Positions 55,207 through 64,000 are shown, counted from the stretch's first letter. The stretch: 64,000 nt of DNA from Leptolyngbya sp. BL0902 (GCF_016403105.1 NZ_CP046155.1:558001-622000), one strand, 5' to 3'. A program made the numbers and translations. Notes: generated by a model not told the origin, from the sequence alone.

Positions 55207-57417
55207 CTAGGGACGGTACTCTACGCGGGCATCTAGGCCCTGGGCCAAGAGTTCATTGGCCTTGGCGGTGGCGGTAGCTTCGTCGGCGTAGGCTCCCACC
55301 TGCATCATGGTCTGCCCGTTGAGGTGAATCCGAAAGGCATCGGCGACCATGGCTCGCACCTGGGCCTGGGTCGTGACATCAGCCGCAGGGACTACCACGG
55401 TGTAGACCAACCCCAACAATCCACGATGGGAAGGCGGGGCCGGGGGCGCACCGTTGAGGGCGAGGGTGGTAGACGGCGGGGCAAGGGTTGGCAGCGTCGA
55501 TCCACCGCTCCCTTGGGGAATCCTACGGTCGGGCACGGGTAGGAGATCCGGGTTGCGGGGCAGAGCATCGACGCTGGCGGGGTTGCCTTGGGCCGGAACC
55601 GGGGGCCGGAAAGGCGTAGTTGCGGCGGCGGGCTCGGCCAAACGGGAGGGAGCCTCATTGGCCCTAGCCACGGTATCAACCGGGGGCGGAATCACGGCGA
55701 TGGGAATCGCTGCCGCCTCGGCGGTAGGGGCGTCCTCCACCGTTGAAACGGCATCGGCAGAATTGGCATCGGCGGCAGATCGAGCGACGGACTCCTGGTA
55801 CAGTCGCCAGCGCCGGAGCGTTTCCCGCGCCGCCAAGACGGTCTCGTGGGGGGTAGGAGACGGCGTAGAAGGCTGCACCACCGCTGGTTCTGCCGCTGGT
55901 GTGACGGCTCTCCCTCCAGGCATCGGGCTGACGGCAATGGGCATCGACGGCAGATCGGCCTCCGCACGGGCCAGGGTCGCGGGTTCTGGGATGACAGGCA
56001 CCGCTGGTACAGGCAGGTCAATGGCTGTGGTTTCTGTGGCGATGGTTTCTGTGGCCGTGGTTTCCGTGGCCAGGGGCTCGGCGGCGGCGGTAGCTGGGGG
56101 GGCGGCTGGTGTGACCGAGGACACCGCTGAAGACAGGGCTAAGGCCGGGGATGATGGCCTCAGCGGCAGGGCATCGGGCAGGGGCTGCGTGGGAACTGGG
56201 TCGGGCTGAGCCACCGCCCCTGGGGGAACTACTCCAGAACTGGGAGCCTCGGCCCCAGGAGCCACCGTCGCCGGAGTATCCGCCGCCTGAATCCCAGGGG
56301 ATTGGGCCACCGGGGGAACCGTCAACGCCGCATCCACCGGAGGAGTCTGGATTACAGGGGATTGGGCCACCGGGGGAACCGTCAACGCCGCTGCTACCGG
56401 GGGAGCCTGAATCATCGGAGGATTGGCCGCTACTCCGGAGGGAGCCAGGGCCACCGCTGGAGTTGTCCCGGTATCAGCCCGGTGAACAAGCGCGGGCGGC
56501 ACGGCAACAACGGCAGGCAGCACGGCCTCTGGGGCCGAGGTTTCGACCTTGAGGGCGGTTTGAAATTCCACGACGCCATTGCGGCGATTCTGGGCAATCA
56601 CATTGTCCTGAAGAATCGGGTTGGCGCTACCGTCAAGCAGCAAGCCCTCCTGGTTTTGGACGATGGTGTTGTTGATAATCTGCGGCTGGGCACCGGGAGC
56701 CACTCGAATGCCGATCCCGGTTTGCTCAAAGCGATTGCCCCGCACCTCGGCGGCTGACTGCCCGGAGAGCACCAATCCCACCACGCCATTCTGGCTAAAC
56801 TGGTTGCCCTCCAGCACCGGAGCGCTGGTTCCCGACACATACACCCCGCCATAGCCGCTGCCCACAAACTGGTTTTGGCGAATGGTGGGGCGTCCGGCCT
56901 CAATCACCAGGCCATAGCCCGCCGTGCTGGTGTTCGTCACCGTCACATGGCCGAGGCCCGATCCATCGGCTCCAACCAGGGTGGCCTGCACCATGCCCGC
57001 CGTGGCGCTGGCAAAAATGCCGCTGCCGCGAATCACCGTTTGGCCCAATGCACCGTTGGGCGAGCCCTGTACCGTTACCCCTGGGCGCAACTGGATGGGG
57101 AACTGCTCCCCACTGGCCTCGCTGTAGTTTCCCGGAGCCAGCAGCACGATGGAATTGACCGGGGCCAGCCGCAGGGCATGGGTGATGGTTTGGTAGGGAC
57201 GAAGCTGGCTACCGTCGCCGCTGGTGTCGCTGCCTGCCTGGGGGTTGACATGCACCAAGGGGTAGGCATGGGCCGAAGGCGATGGCGTGGTTCTGGGTTG
57301 CAGCGCCCCAGGCGCAGCGGTTTGGGCTAGGGCCGGAGTTGCCACCATCGCCAGGGCTGCTACAAGGGCTGGGCTAAGCAGAGCAGGATGCAGGGATATG
57401 GAGGAGCGCATGGGCAT
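55207..57417 (-). CDS. exported DUF1565 beta-helix protein with a C-terminal SPOR-like domain
   Basis: A 736-residue protein. The signal peptide (LLSPALVAALAMVATPALA, cleavage near AQTAA, about residue 32) is followed by a DUF1565/NosD-like right-handed beta-helix (about 55-270; DTSGDGSQLRPYQTITHALR, IRQNQFVGSGYGGVYVSGT, IINNTIVQNQEGLLL). Then comes a long Pro/Ala/Val-rich linker with two 20-residue tandem copies. The last about 65 residues (YTVVVPAADVTTQAQVRAMV) form the same domain type as the two copies in the amidase at 42740. The combination suggests an envelope protein that binds polysaccharide or peptidoglycan; that is inference. Confidence 0.78.
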   Translation of the reverse strand: MPMRSSISLHPALLSPALVAALAMVATPALAQTAAPGALQPRTTPSPSAHAYPLVHVNPQAGSDTSGDGSQLRPYQTITHALRLAPVNSIVLLAPGNYSEASGEQFPIQLRPGVTVQGSPNGALGQTVIRGSGIFASATAGMVQATLVGADGSGLGHVTVTNTSTAGYGLVIEAGRPTIRQNQFVGSGYGGVYVSGTSAPVLEGNQFSQNGVVGLVLSGQSAAEVRGNRFEQTGIGIRVAPGAQPQIINNTIVQNQEGLLLDGSANPILQDNVIAQNRRNGVVEFQTALKVETSAPEAVLPAVVAVPPALVHRADTGTTPAVALAPSGVAANPPMIQAPPVAAALTVPPVAQSPVIQTPPVDAALTVPPVAQSPGIQAADTPATVAPGAEAPSSGVVPPGAVAQPDPVPTQPLPDALPLRPSSPALALSSAVSSVTPAAPPATAAAEPLATETTATETIATETTAIDLPVPAVPVIPEPATLARAEADLPSMPIAVSPMPGGRAVTPAAEPAVVQPSTPSPTPHETVLAARETLRRWRLYQESVARSAADANSADAVSTVEDAPTAEAAAIPIAVIPPPVDTVARANEAPSRLAEPAAATTPFRPPVPAQGNPASVDALPRNPDLLPVPDRRIPQGSGGSTLPTLAPPSTTLALNGAPPAPPSHRGLLGLVYTVVVPAADVTTQAQVRAMVADAFRIHLNGQTMMQVGAYADEATATAKANELLAQGLDARVEYRP
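56295..56391 (-). repeat. 37-bp direct repeat in the linker of the beta-helix gene
   Basis: 37 identical bases at 56295-56331 and 56355-56391, 60 bp apart, so the insertion adds exactly 20 codons. The perfect identity suggests a recent in-frame duplication. It is part of a longer Pro-rich low-complexity segment. Confidence 0.7.
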
Positions 57418-57609
57418 GACCTATGGGCGGTGAACCAGTGGAGATCAGTGGCATCTGGTCTAGGGCGATGATGGGGAGCCGCCCCCGGAGAACGCCTAGC
57501 TACCAGAAACGACAAACTAATAGCTTAAACCTCAAAAAACGAGGCGCTTGTTTACCAAAGTTAACAGAGCTAGGCCCTTGGGTCACGCCCTGATTCCGCC
57601 TGTCCTGAT

Positions 57610-58395
57610 TCAATATTCCACAACCACCGGAGTATGGTCGCTGGGCTTTTCGAGGCGGCGGGGTTCGAGGTCGATGGTGCAGGCGGTGGCCCGGTCATAC
57701 AACGGGGCCGAGAGATAGTGGTGGTCGATACGCCAGCCCAGATTGCGACGGAAGGACGCGGCGCGGTAGTCCCACCAGCTAAAGTGTCCGCCCTCGTCGG
57801 TAAACTTGCGAAAGGCATCGGAGAGCCCCACCGACAGCACATCCCGCAGGGCGTCCCGCTCCACCGGGGAGGCCATGATGTGCTTGTCCTTGCCCTCTGG
57901 GTTGTAGATGTCTTTGTCCTCTAGGGCAATATTGAAATCGCCGCAGACGTTCAAGTTGGGGTAGTCCTTCAGCAGGGCCGCCAGGTATTCCTTCAGGCAA
58001 GCCAGCCACCGAAGTTTGTACTCATACTTTTCGCTGCCGATGGAGCTGCCGTTGGGCACGTAGAGGTTCACCACGTAGACGTCGCCCCACTGTCCGGCAA
58101 TCACCCGCTTTTGGTCGTCCAAATCCCCCACCCGGTCTTCCCCCAGCACGGCGGCAAAGCCCCGCTGCACGTTTTCTAGCGGCTGACGGCTGATCAGCGC
58201 CACGCCGTTATAGGACTTTTGGCCGTAGATGTAGGGGTGGTAGCCCAGGGCCTCAAAGGCTGCTGCCGGAAAGTCGGCATCCACCACCTTGGTTTCTTGC
58301 AGGCACAGCACCTCCACCGGGTTCGTTTCGAGCCACTGCACGGCATGGTCGAGGCGGGAGCGAATGGAATTGACGTTCCAAGTGGCAACTTTCAT
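57610..58395 (-). CDS. xthA: exodeoxyribonuclease III
   Basis: A 261-residue Mg-dependent AP endonuclease and 3'-5' exonuclease of base-excision repair. Visible active-site features are ATWNVNSIRSR at the N-terminus, Glu34 in CLQETKV, NLYVPNGSSIGSEKYEYKL, the Asp/Asn pair in NVCGDFNIA, FSWWDYRAASFRRNLGWRID and the terminal SDHTPVV. Length is normal. The ATG at 58395 is used, since the frame to 58413 adds only six residues starting at an upstream codon. It lies 192 bp upstream of the beta-helix gene on the same strand. Confidence 0.93.
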   Translation of the reverse strand: MKVATWNVNSIRSRLDHAVQWLETNPVEVLCLQETKVVDADFPAAAFEALGYHPYIYGQKSYNGVALISRQPLENVQRGFAAVLGEDRVGDLDDQKRVIAGQWGDVYVVNLYVPNGSSIGSEKYEYKLRWLACLKEYLAALLKDYPNLNVCGDFNIALEDKDIYNPEGKDKHIMASPVERDALRDVLSVGLSDAFRKFTDEGGHFSWWDYRAASFRRNLGWRIDHHYLSAPLYDRATACTIDLEPRRLEKPSDHTPVVVEY

Positions 58396-58543
58396 AGCAG
58401 GCAAGGCACACAATCAGCGTTCTATAGCTTAACGGGCGCATTGGCCTAAAGGAAATACGCATATTTTGGGCCTTTCTCAGGCGAGCCTCCTATGCTGAAA
58501 GCAGCCTACGTGGTGGCGTCCTAACACAGCGAGAAAGTGAGCC

Positions 58544-60178
58544 ATGGCCAGCGTCTTTCGAGACCTAAAGGAGACCCTGGGCGACGTGAGCGCCACCCTG
58601 GGGGAGGACGTGCTAGAGGCGTGGCGGGATCTCCTGCGGGAGTGGTTGGAGGTCAACGAGACGAACCTGCGCACCCGGCAGGGGGGCTTCAACGGCACCA
58701 TGATGCAGTATTTCCATTGGTATACCGCCGCCGATGGGGATCACTGGAATCGACTGCGGGCGGAGGCTCCAGCCCTAGCGGCGGCGGGGATTTCGGCGCT
58801 GTGGTTGCCCCCGGCCTGCAAGGGCTTTAGCGGCCCCAATGACGTGGGCTACAGCATCTACGACCTGTTTGACCTGGGCGAATTTCCCCAGCAGGGCACC
58901 GTTCGCACCAAGTATGGCACCAAAGACGAGTATGTGGCCGCTGTCAAAACCTGCCGCGACCTAGGCATCAATATCTACGCCGATGTGGTGTTTAACCACA
59001 AAATGGCGGCGGATTTTGAAGAAACCTTCAAGGCCACGCCGATGGATCCCCAAGACCGCCATCGGCCCCTGGGCGATCTGCGACCCATCACGGCCTGGAC
59101 AGGGTTTAAGTTTCCGGGGCGGGGCGGCACCTATTCTGCCATGACCTGGAGTTGGAAACACTTCGATGCCGTTGACCACAACAGCGCAGATCCCGACTAT
59201 CGGGCGGTGTGGCTGATTGAGGGCAAGCAATTTGAGGATAAGGTGAGTTGGGAACTAGGCAACTTTGACTACCTGATGGGCTGCGATCTCGACATCGACG
59301 ACCCTGAGGTACGGGCCGAACTGAAGCGCTGGGGCGAGTGGATCATCGACACGGTGGGCGTGGATGGCTTTCGGCTGGATGCCATCAAACACATCTGCGG
59401 CGACTTTTTTGTGGACTGGATCGACCACCTCGAAACCTATGCCCAGCGAGACCTATTTTGCGTCGGAGAATACTGGACCTACGACCTCGACACCCTGCGG
59501 TGGTATGCGGTGAACTCAGGGGGCCATCTCAGCCTGTTTGATGCGCCCCTGCACCACAACTTCCACAAAGCCAGCCAGTCCGGCGACCGCTACGATATGC
59601 GCACCATCTTTAACAATACTGTGGTCAGAGAAATGCCCCTGCTGGCCGTCACCCTAGTAGAAAACCACGATACCCAACCCCTACAAGCTCTGGAATCGGT
59701 GGTAGAAGCCTGGTTCAAGCCCCTGGCCTATGCCCTCATTTTGCTGCGGGCCGAAGGCTATCCCTGCATTTTCTACCCCGACTACTACGGTGCCCACTAC
59801 CAAGACAAAGGCCGCGACGGCAACCTCTACGACATTCATTTGGAGAGCCATCGCGCCATCCTCGACCGCCTGCTCCAAGCCCGCCAGCATTTTGCCCACG
59901 GCCCCCAATACGATTACTTCAATGACCCCAACCGCATTGGCTGGACGCGGCTAGGTACCGACGTTAACCCCCGCGCTATGGCGGTGCTGCTCAGCAATGG
60001 CTCCGGCGGTCGCGAATGGATGGAGGTGGGGCGACCCAACACCACCTTCTACGACCTAACGGGCCACATCCCCGACACCCTGACCACCAACGACGACGGC
60101 TGGGCCGAGTTTCGCTGCAACGGCGGATCTGTCTCCGTGTGGGTAGAAGATCACCCCATCCTGAAAGCGTTTCGGTAG
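58544..60178 (+). CDS. cytoplasmic GH13 alpha-amylase
   Basis: A 544-residue glycoside hydrolase family 13 enzyme that cuts alpha-1,4 links in glycogen or maltooligosaccharides. Conserved regions are ADVVFNHK (region I), the nucleophile Asp279 in GVDGFRLDAIKH (II), the acid/base Glu309 in VGEYW (III) and Asp376 in VENHDTQ (IV). The catalytic barrel begins near GTMMQYFHWY (residue 51). Before it is a 45-residue extension without a signal peptide, so the enzyme acts in the cytoplasm; the AmyS-like bacterial subfamily is the best guess. The C-terminal beta domain ends SVWVEDHPILKAF. The gene is alone and converges on the remnants at 60196. Confidence 0.93.
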   Translation: MASVFRDLKETLGDVSATLGEDVLEAWRDLLREWLEVNETNLRTRQGGFNGTMMQYFHWYTAADGDHWNRLRAEAPALAAAGISALWLPPACKGFSGPNDVGYSIYDLFDLGEFPQQGTVRTKYGTKDEYVAAVKTCRDLGINIYADVVFNHKMAADFEETFKATPMDPQDRHRPLGDLRPITAWTGFKFPGRGGTYSAMTWSWKHFDAVDHNSADPDYRAVWLIEGKQFEDKVSWELGNFDYLMGCDLDIDDPEVRAELKRWGEWIIDTVGVDGFRLDAIKHICGDFFVDWIDHLETYAQRDLFCVGEYWTYDLDTLRWYAVNSGGHLSLFDAPLHHNFHKASQSGDRYDMRTIFNNTVVREMPLLAVTLVENHDTQPLQALESVVEAWFKPLAYALILLRAEGYPCIFYPDYYGAHYQDKGRDGNLYDIHLESHRAILDRLLQARQHFAHGPQYDYFNDPNRIGWTRLGTDVNPRAMAVLLSNGSGGREWMEVGRPNTTFYDLTGHIPDTLTTNDDGWAEFRCNGGSVSVWVEDHPILKAFR

Positions 60179-60195
60179 GTGAGACACAGACCAGG

Positions 60196-60451
60196 CTACA
60201 AGACCTTAGCTAGAGCCAATCTCAAGGCTTCTAGGCCGGGGCCGATGGAGCTTTCGATCCAGGTAAACAGGGCCGTAACTCGCTCACTTTTGGGGCTGGA
60301 GGACGGCGGTACATTGCCCTTGGGTGGATCGAGATCGAAAATAACGGCATCGACTTGAGGATCGGGCAGTGCGAGAACTGACGCAGTTGGGTGCGTTCCT
60401 GGGGAATGACTGATCCAGGGTTTGGCTCCCGAATTCCAGGAAATCTGTCAT
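60196..60451 (-). pseudogene. remnant of an effector-associated (EAD, death-like) domain gene
   Basis: On the minus strand, 60378-60196 translates in one open frame to LALPDPQVDAVIFDLDPPKG, then NVPPSSSPKSERVTALFTWI and ESSIGPGLEALRLALAKVL before a stop. This follows the pattern of cyanobacterial effector-associated domains (LPxxQ...F.L.PPxG.IPP...P...R..AL..W.E...G.GL). The upstream part fits only in another frame: the ATG at 60451 opens MTDFLEFGSQTLDQSFP and soon loses the pattern, while the third frame reads QERTQLRQFS. At least one frameshift is needed, and no start codon exists in the domain's own frame. Such domains link conflict-system effectors and sensors. The match is by eye. Confidence 0.5.
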
Positions 60452-60536
60452 CTCAGAATTCGCGATCATCCCATTTATTGATGCAGTCCGGAATCGTCGT
60501 GAGATTGATCGCAATTGCCCAAAGTTTTTCTAGGCT

Positions 60537-60865
60537 CTAAAGCTGAGATAACCACTCAGGCAGTTCCCCAAAAGAGTTCCCACTCAGGTTGATTTCTTTA
60601 AGCTGGGTTAAATTCGCTATTTCCTTGGCAGCTTGGTTAGATCATTGGTTGAGAGCTGCGGTGTTGGCTTCCCATCTGGGTACTCCCACTTTGTCACTTT
60701 TCCCAAAACCAGGGTTTCTAGCTGGGTAAGTTTGCCAATTTCGGAGGGCAGTTCTGTCAGCCCTTGGCCAGAAAGGTCTAGTTCCGTCCAGCCCTCGGCA
60801 GCAGCTGGGGCCATTCGTTGCAGATCGTCTTGGGGTATAGACGTAGGTAACTGATGCTTTCCCTG
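60537..60865 (-). pseudogene. frameshifted leucine-rich-repeat gene remnant
   Basis: Minus-strand frames encode AEGWTELDLSGQGLTELPSE, then IGKLTQLETLVLGK, typical LRR units, up to NDLTKLPRK and a stop at 60617. One base missing near 60625 shifts the frame; read in the next frame the LRR resumes as EIANLTQLKEINLSGNSFGE and LPEWLSQL, and stops at 60539. The upstream in-frame stop is at 60868, so the N-terminus is also short. Intact cyanobacterial relatives are usually several hundred residues with Roc/COR GTPase or effector modules. This copy looks decayed. With the domain at 60196 it may be the rest of one lost locus. Confidence 0.6.
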
Positions 60866-61016
60866 TTACGGCAACATTGGGGGTGGTTGGCGAGGTCAGG
60901 CTCCCGGCTTCTTGATCAAGGCGCTTCCTGGGCTAACCATCGCCAAGGCTGCAATTTCTCGCTATTCTTGAGCCATTTCCCATACTTGCACATATTGTCT
61001 CTACGGAAAGCCCCCA
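60866..61016. other. spacer upstream of the 88-residue gene
   Basis: About 150 bp, with no supported gene. GGAAAG at 61005-61010 gives the Shine-Dalgarno sequence for the next ORF. Confidence 0.35.
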
Positions 61017-61283
61017 ATGATGACCGACTCCACCCCCATGGCCCACATCACCATCACCTTCAACAATGGAGCAGTACAGGTCTATGCCGTCACCGAGCAA
61101 CAGCTCGACGGCTTGCAGATGGCTAGTCGGGTCAAAAGTATGATGGAAGCGAATGTGGTGGCCCTAGAACTGGAGGATCGGCTGGTGATGCTGCCGATGG
61201 CCAACATTCGGATGATTGAGGTGAGCCCGTCGCCAACCAAGCTGCCTGATACCGTGATTCGGCAGGTGTTGCCCGTAGACTAG
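61017..61283 (+). CDS. small conserved cyanobacterial protein
   Basis: An 88-residue soluble protein of alternating strand-like segments: AHITITFNNGAVQVYAV, VVALELEDRLVMLPMANIRM and a final LPDTVIRQVLPVD. The pattern is one I associate with conserved cyanobacterial hypothetical proteins. GGAAAG lies seven bp before the tandem ATGs at 61017 and 61020; either could be used. No function known. Confidence 0.65.
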   Translation: MMTDSTPMAHITITFNNGAVQVYAVTEQQLDGLQMASRVKSMMEANVVALELEDRLVMLPMANIRMIEVSPSPTKLPDTVIRQVLPVD

Positions 61284-61301
61284 ACTGGCCCCTGAAAGCG
61301 G

Positions 61302-61685
61302 CTATCGACGCGCCCGAGGATTGAGGGCTGACCACAGGGGATGGCTTGGCCCCTGGTGGTGAATGTCGCTGTGCAGACGGTCGAGGCGCTGTTGTTCTGA
61401 GCGGCTGAGGCCAAATAGGATATGACGGCTTTCGGCCACCAGTAGCGCCACCGTCAATCCGGCGCATAATCCTAGGGACAGGGCGGCGAGACGGTTATAG
61501 GCCACGGCGTAGCGCACCGCCGTCCATGTGAAGTATTGCCGCAGCATGGCCCATTCGCCGCGCAGGCTCCATAGGCTGAGGCTACCCACCGTCAGCCAGA
61601 GGATGGCTGTGGTGCGCCACCAGCGACGGAGCAAGATCACCCGAAGTCGCTCAATTTGACGCTGATGCTGGGGATCCACAGTCAC
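61302..61685 (-). CDS. small conserved membrane protein
   Basis: A 127-residue protein with two membrane segments: TTAILWLTVGSLSLWSL (about 25-41) and LSLGLCAGLTVALLVAE (about 69-85). Conserved parts are VRYAVAYNRLAALSLGLCAG, AESRHILFGLSRSEQQRLDR and GPSHPLW. I recognise the pattern from cyanobacterial proteins of unknown function. The start is GTG, with a weak ribosome-binding site. It is 65 bp from secF on the same strand and may be transcribed with secDF. Confidence 0.65.
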   Translation of the reverse strand: MTVDPQHQRQIERLRVILLRRWWRTTAILWLTVGSLSLWSLRGEWAMLRQYFTWTAVRYAVAYNRLAALSLGLCAGLTVALLVAESRHILFGLSRSEQQRLDRLHSDIHHQGPSHPLWSALNPRARR

Positions 61686-61750
61686 AATTCCGCCGTCACA
61701 ATAGAAGCCCAGAGAGACAGAAGACGATAGCCAATCTAGCAGAGGCCGGG

Positions 61751-62746
61751 TTAAACCTGCTCTGCGGGGGTGGGCGCATCGGGGTCGGTGGTGGCGTCAT
61801 CGGGGGCATCTTCACCGCTGCCGTAGATTTGGCCGCTGCGTTCGCGCCAGAGGGTAAGCAGGGTGCTAGCCACAAAGATACTGGAATACACCCCAGACAG
61901 GAAGCCCACAATCATCGCTAGAGCAAAGAATTTCAGGGTTTGGCCCCCAAACAGGACGATGGCCAGCAGGGGTAGGGTGGTGGTGAGGGTGGTGTTGACG
62001 GAGCGGGCCAGGGTTTGGTTGACCGATTCGTCTACCACGTCGCGGATGTGCCGTTCGGGGTGCAGCTTTAGGTTTTCGCGGATGCGGTCGTAGATCACCA
62101 CCGTATCGTTCACCGAGAACCCGACGACGGTGAGCAGCGCCACGATGAAGAGGCTGTCGATTTCTACCTCTAGCACCAACCCCAGGGCCGCAAACACGCC
62201 CATCGTGATCAGTACGTCGTGGGCGAGGGCAACGATGGCAAAAACGGCGTAGTCCAGCTTAAAGCGCAGGCTGAGGTAGGCGACGATGCCCGCAAAGGAC
62301 ACCAGCAACGCCAGCAACCCAGAGGCCAAGAGCTGTTGCCCAATCACGGGGCCAACGGTGTCGATTTGGGTGGAGTTGATGTCGAAGGGGCCGACGGTTT
62401 CTTCCAGGTTGGCTTGCAGGGTGGAACGTTCGTCCACGTCCAGGTTGCGGGTGCGGATGGAAAGGGTTTGGCGATCCTGGCCCAACAGTTGCAGGCTGCT
62501 GGATTCTAGCCCCTGATCCGCCAACACCTGGCGTACCTCGTCGAGGGAAATCTCCTCGGTGCAGCTTTCCGTCAGGGTGCAGACGTGGGTGAGCTGGAGC
62601 CGGGTGCCGCCGACGAAGTCCAGACCGGGCCGCAGGGGCGCACCAAACTGCTGCCAGGAGATGGCCATGGCCACAATGCCCAGGCCAATCACCAAGCCCG
62701 ACAGGCTCCACCACAGGCTTCGTTTTTGGTTGATGTGTAGGTTCAT
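61751..62746 (-). CDS. secF: protein translocase subunit SecF
   Basis: A 331-residue SecF, which with SecD uses the proton motive force to help pull proteins through SecYEG. Six membrane segments are visible, starting with [16 protein letters not shown]; the P1-like periplasmic domain holds [20 protein letters not shown] and [20 protein letters not shown], with the conserved Asp, follows. [18 protein letters not shown] and [17 protein letters not shown] are family hallmarks. The C-terminal 30 residues are acidic. The start codon overlaps the secD stop (ATGA at 62743-62746), so translation is coupled. Confidence 0.94.
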   Translation of the reverse strand: MNLHINQKRSLWWSLSGLVIGLGIVAMAISWQQFGAPLRPGLDFVGGTRLQLTHVCTLTESCTEEISLDEVRQVLADQGLESSSLQLLGQDRQTLSIRTRNLDVDERSTLQANLEETVGPFDINSTQIDTVGPVIGQQLLASGLLALLVSFAGIVAYLSLRFKLDYAVFAIVALAHDVLITMGVFAALGLVLEVEIDSLFIVALLTVVGFSVNDTVVIYDRIRENLKLHPERHIRDVVDESVNQTLARSVNTTLTTTLPLLAIVLFGGQTLKFFALAMIVGFLSGVYSSIFVASTLLTLWRERSGQIYGSGEDAPDDATTDPDAPTPAEQV

Positions 62747-64000
62747 GGGGTTGCGCTCCGGGGGGCAGTCAGGCGGCTAATGCCGGGGTAAAACCATTCG
62801 GGTTTGCGGAACTGGGGCATTCCCAACACCACAAACAGCAGGGTGCGGGTGCAGGTAAAGGCCGTGAACATACTCACCAACACCCCCAAGCCCAGGGTGA
62901 GGGCAAAGCCCTTGACGAGGCCTGCCCCAAAGAAGAACAGCGCCAAGCAGGAAATCACCGTGGTGACGTTGCTGTCGATAATGCTGGAAAAGGCGCGGTA
63001 AAAGCCTGATTCCACCGAGCGATACAGGGTTTTGCCCGCCCGCAATTCCTCACGGGTGCGCTCAAAAATCAGCACGTTGGCATCCACCGCCATACCGATG
63101 CTGAGAATGAATCCGGCAATCCCCGGCAGGGTGAGGGTGACGCCCAGCATCACAAAGGCGGCCCAGGTGAGCAGGGCGTAGACCACTAGGGCGATGTCGG
63201 CCAAAATTCCCGGCAGGCGATAGTACACGGCCATGTAGACCAGCACCAGGGCCAGACCGACGAGGGCGGCATAGAGGCTGCGCTGGATGCTGTCGCGGCC
63301 CAGGGTGGGGCCAACGGTGCGGTTTTCCACCACCTCCACAGGCAGGGGCAGGGCACCGCCACGTAGCTGAATTTCCAAATCGCGGGCCGACACCGCATCA
63401 AAGTTGCCAGAGATCACCGCGTTCCCGCCCGTAATCCCCAGTTCGGCATACTGCACATCCACCCGTGGGGCGCTGAGCAGGCGGTTATCGAGGAAAATCC
63501 CCAGCCCTCGGCCTGTGCCCGCCACGGATTTGGTCAGTTCGGCAAAGTCGTTGGCCCCTTCGTTATTGAACTCAATCACCACCTCCCACTGGGTGCCATT
63601 GCCGGGACGGGCCAGGGCATCGGTAAGCTTGTCGCCCTTCAACTCGCTGGGTTCAAATAGGTCGAGAATGGCGGCTTCGCTGATGGTGATATCGGCCTGG
63701 ATGGCGTCGATTTCGGCCTGGGTGGCGTCATCAATGGCTCCGGTGGGGGGCAAGTTCGCCTGAACTTGAGCCAGGTCAGCGAGGTGTTCCTGGAGAATCT
63801 CGTTTTCCACCAAAAGCTGCTGCTCGGTGCCCGCCTTTTGCGCCCGGAATTCGAGCTGGGCCGTGCCGCCCAGTACCCGTTCCGCCTGCTGAGGGTCGTT
63901 AATCCCCGGCAACTGCACCAAAAGCTGGTCATTCCCCAACTGCTGCACAACAGCTTCAGACACCCCCAAGCCGTTGACCCGGCCTTCCACCACGCTCTGC
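62743..64000 (-). CDS. secD: protein translocase subunit SecD (3' part, truncated by window edge)
   Basis: The C-terminal 419 or so residues of SecD; the gene begins beyond the right edge. The P1 domain segments [20 protein letters not shown] and [13 protein letters not shown] are present, followed by six membrane segments, including [60 protein letters not shown] (the conserved Asp-rich [13 protein letters not shown] loop) and [20 protein letters not shown]. It should pair with SecF encoded next. The apparent start at 63993 is internal and should not be used. Confidence 0.93.
   Translation of the reverse strand, partial: QSVVEGRVNGLGVSEAVVQQLGNDQLLVQLPGINDPQQAERVLGGTAQLEFRAQKAGTEQQLLVENEILQEHLADLAQVQANLPPTGAIDDATQAEIDAIQADITISEAAILDLFEPSELKGDKLTDALARPGNGTQWEVVIEFNNEGANDFAELTKSVAGTGRGLGIFLDNRLLSAPRVDVQYAELGITGGNAVISGNFDAVSARDLEIQLRGGALPLPVEVVENRTVGPTLGRDSIQRSLYAALVGLALVLVYMAVYYRLPGILADIALVVYALLTWAAFVMLGVTLTLPGIAGFILSIGMAVDANVLIFERTREELRAGKTLYRSVESGFYRAFSSIIDSNVTTVISCLALFFFGAGLVKGFALTLGLGVLVSMFTAFTCTRTLLFVVLGMPQFRKPEWFYPGISRLTAPRSATP

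Noticed and set aside
60284-60514. 76-codon minus-strand frame
   Set aside because: Most of it is the wrong frame over the better-supported effector-associated-domain remnant; only the first residues after the internal ATG may belong to the original gene.
63990-63993. Start codon for secD at 63993
   Set aside because: The preceding codons stay open to the window edge and SecD needs a further N-terminal membrane segment and P1 head.

Overview
The window is a stretch of a cyanobacterial chromosome, GC-rich (about 60% by eye). It carries psaC (photosystem I), a DesA-type delta-12 acyl-lipid desaturase, a gamma-tocopherol methyltransferase homologue, a CtaA-type copper ATPase, a cyanobacterial-type GyrA and several small proteins known only from cyanobacteria. 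Gene content and style (many PAS/GAF and pentapeptide proteins, many proline-rich secreted proteins) suggest a filamentous, Leptolyngbya-like organism, but the genus cannot be fixed from sequence alone. No rRNA, tRNA, CRISPR array, insertion sequence or prophage was seen. CTAG-containing motifs are common, and I saw no copy of the HIP1 octamer that many cyanobacterial genomes carry in abundance.

Layout. 0.3-5 kb (minus strand): copper P-type ATPase and a Na+/H+ antiporter with universal-stress domains. 5.3-10.3 kb (minus): CHAD protein, thioredoxin-like [2Fe-2S] ferredoxin, a secreted protein and a large B12-binding-type radical SAM protein. 10.4-12 kb: STAS regulator and a small cyanobacterial protein. 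12.2-14 kb (plus): clpS, a CPBP membrane protease and uraD. 14-22 kb: aldehyde dehydrogenase, DUF1499 lipoprotein-like protein, a 1398-residue PAS/GAF/GGDEF/EAL protein, cytosine deaminase and a zinc-ribbon protein. 22.7-26.7 kb: transglutaminase-like protein, membrane-anchored proline-rich protein, threonine synthase and two small proteins.

27.1-38.6 kb is the standout region. Four consecutive plus-strand genes encode exported proteins: an eight-repeat DUF11 protein, a 1279-residue predicted outer-membrane barrel with an Ig/invasin-like domain, a right-handed beta-helix protein with a C-terminal OmpA peptidoglycan-binding domain, and a second DUF11-like secreted protein. The first three are coupled by ATGA stop/start overlaps, and the cluster ends in a 14-bp perfect-stem terminator. 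It looks like a self-contained cell-surface assembly or display system.

38.7-46 kb: protein-isoaspartate methyltransferase, tocopherol methyltransferase, psaC with its own terminator, the paired TIGR02587/TIGR02588 membrane genes (separated by a MITE-like repeat), a periplasmic amidase and desA. 46.5-49.7 kb: two related pentapeptide-repeat proteins around a small conserved protein, then a membrane protein. 49.7-58.4 kb: gyrA, DUF2584, a membrane-anchored protein with duplicated extracytoplasmic domains, a DUF1565 beta-helix protein that shares a C-terminal domain with the amidase, and exonuclease III. 58.5-64 kb: cytoplasmic GH13 alpha-amylase, decayed remnants of effector-associated-domain and leucine-rich-repeat genes, two small conserved proteins, secF and the 3' part of secD, which runs off the right edge.

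Cell-envelope biology is strongly represented: amidase, DUF11/OMP/OmpA cluster, two beta-helix proteins, SecDF, desaturase, and several proteins with one N-terminal membrane anchor and a proline-rich linker. The rest is ordinary housekeeping.
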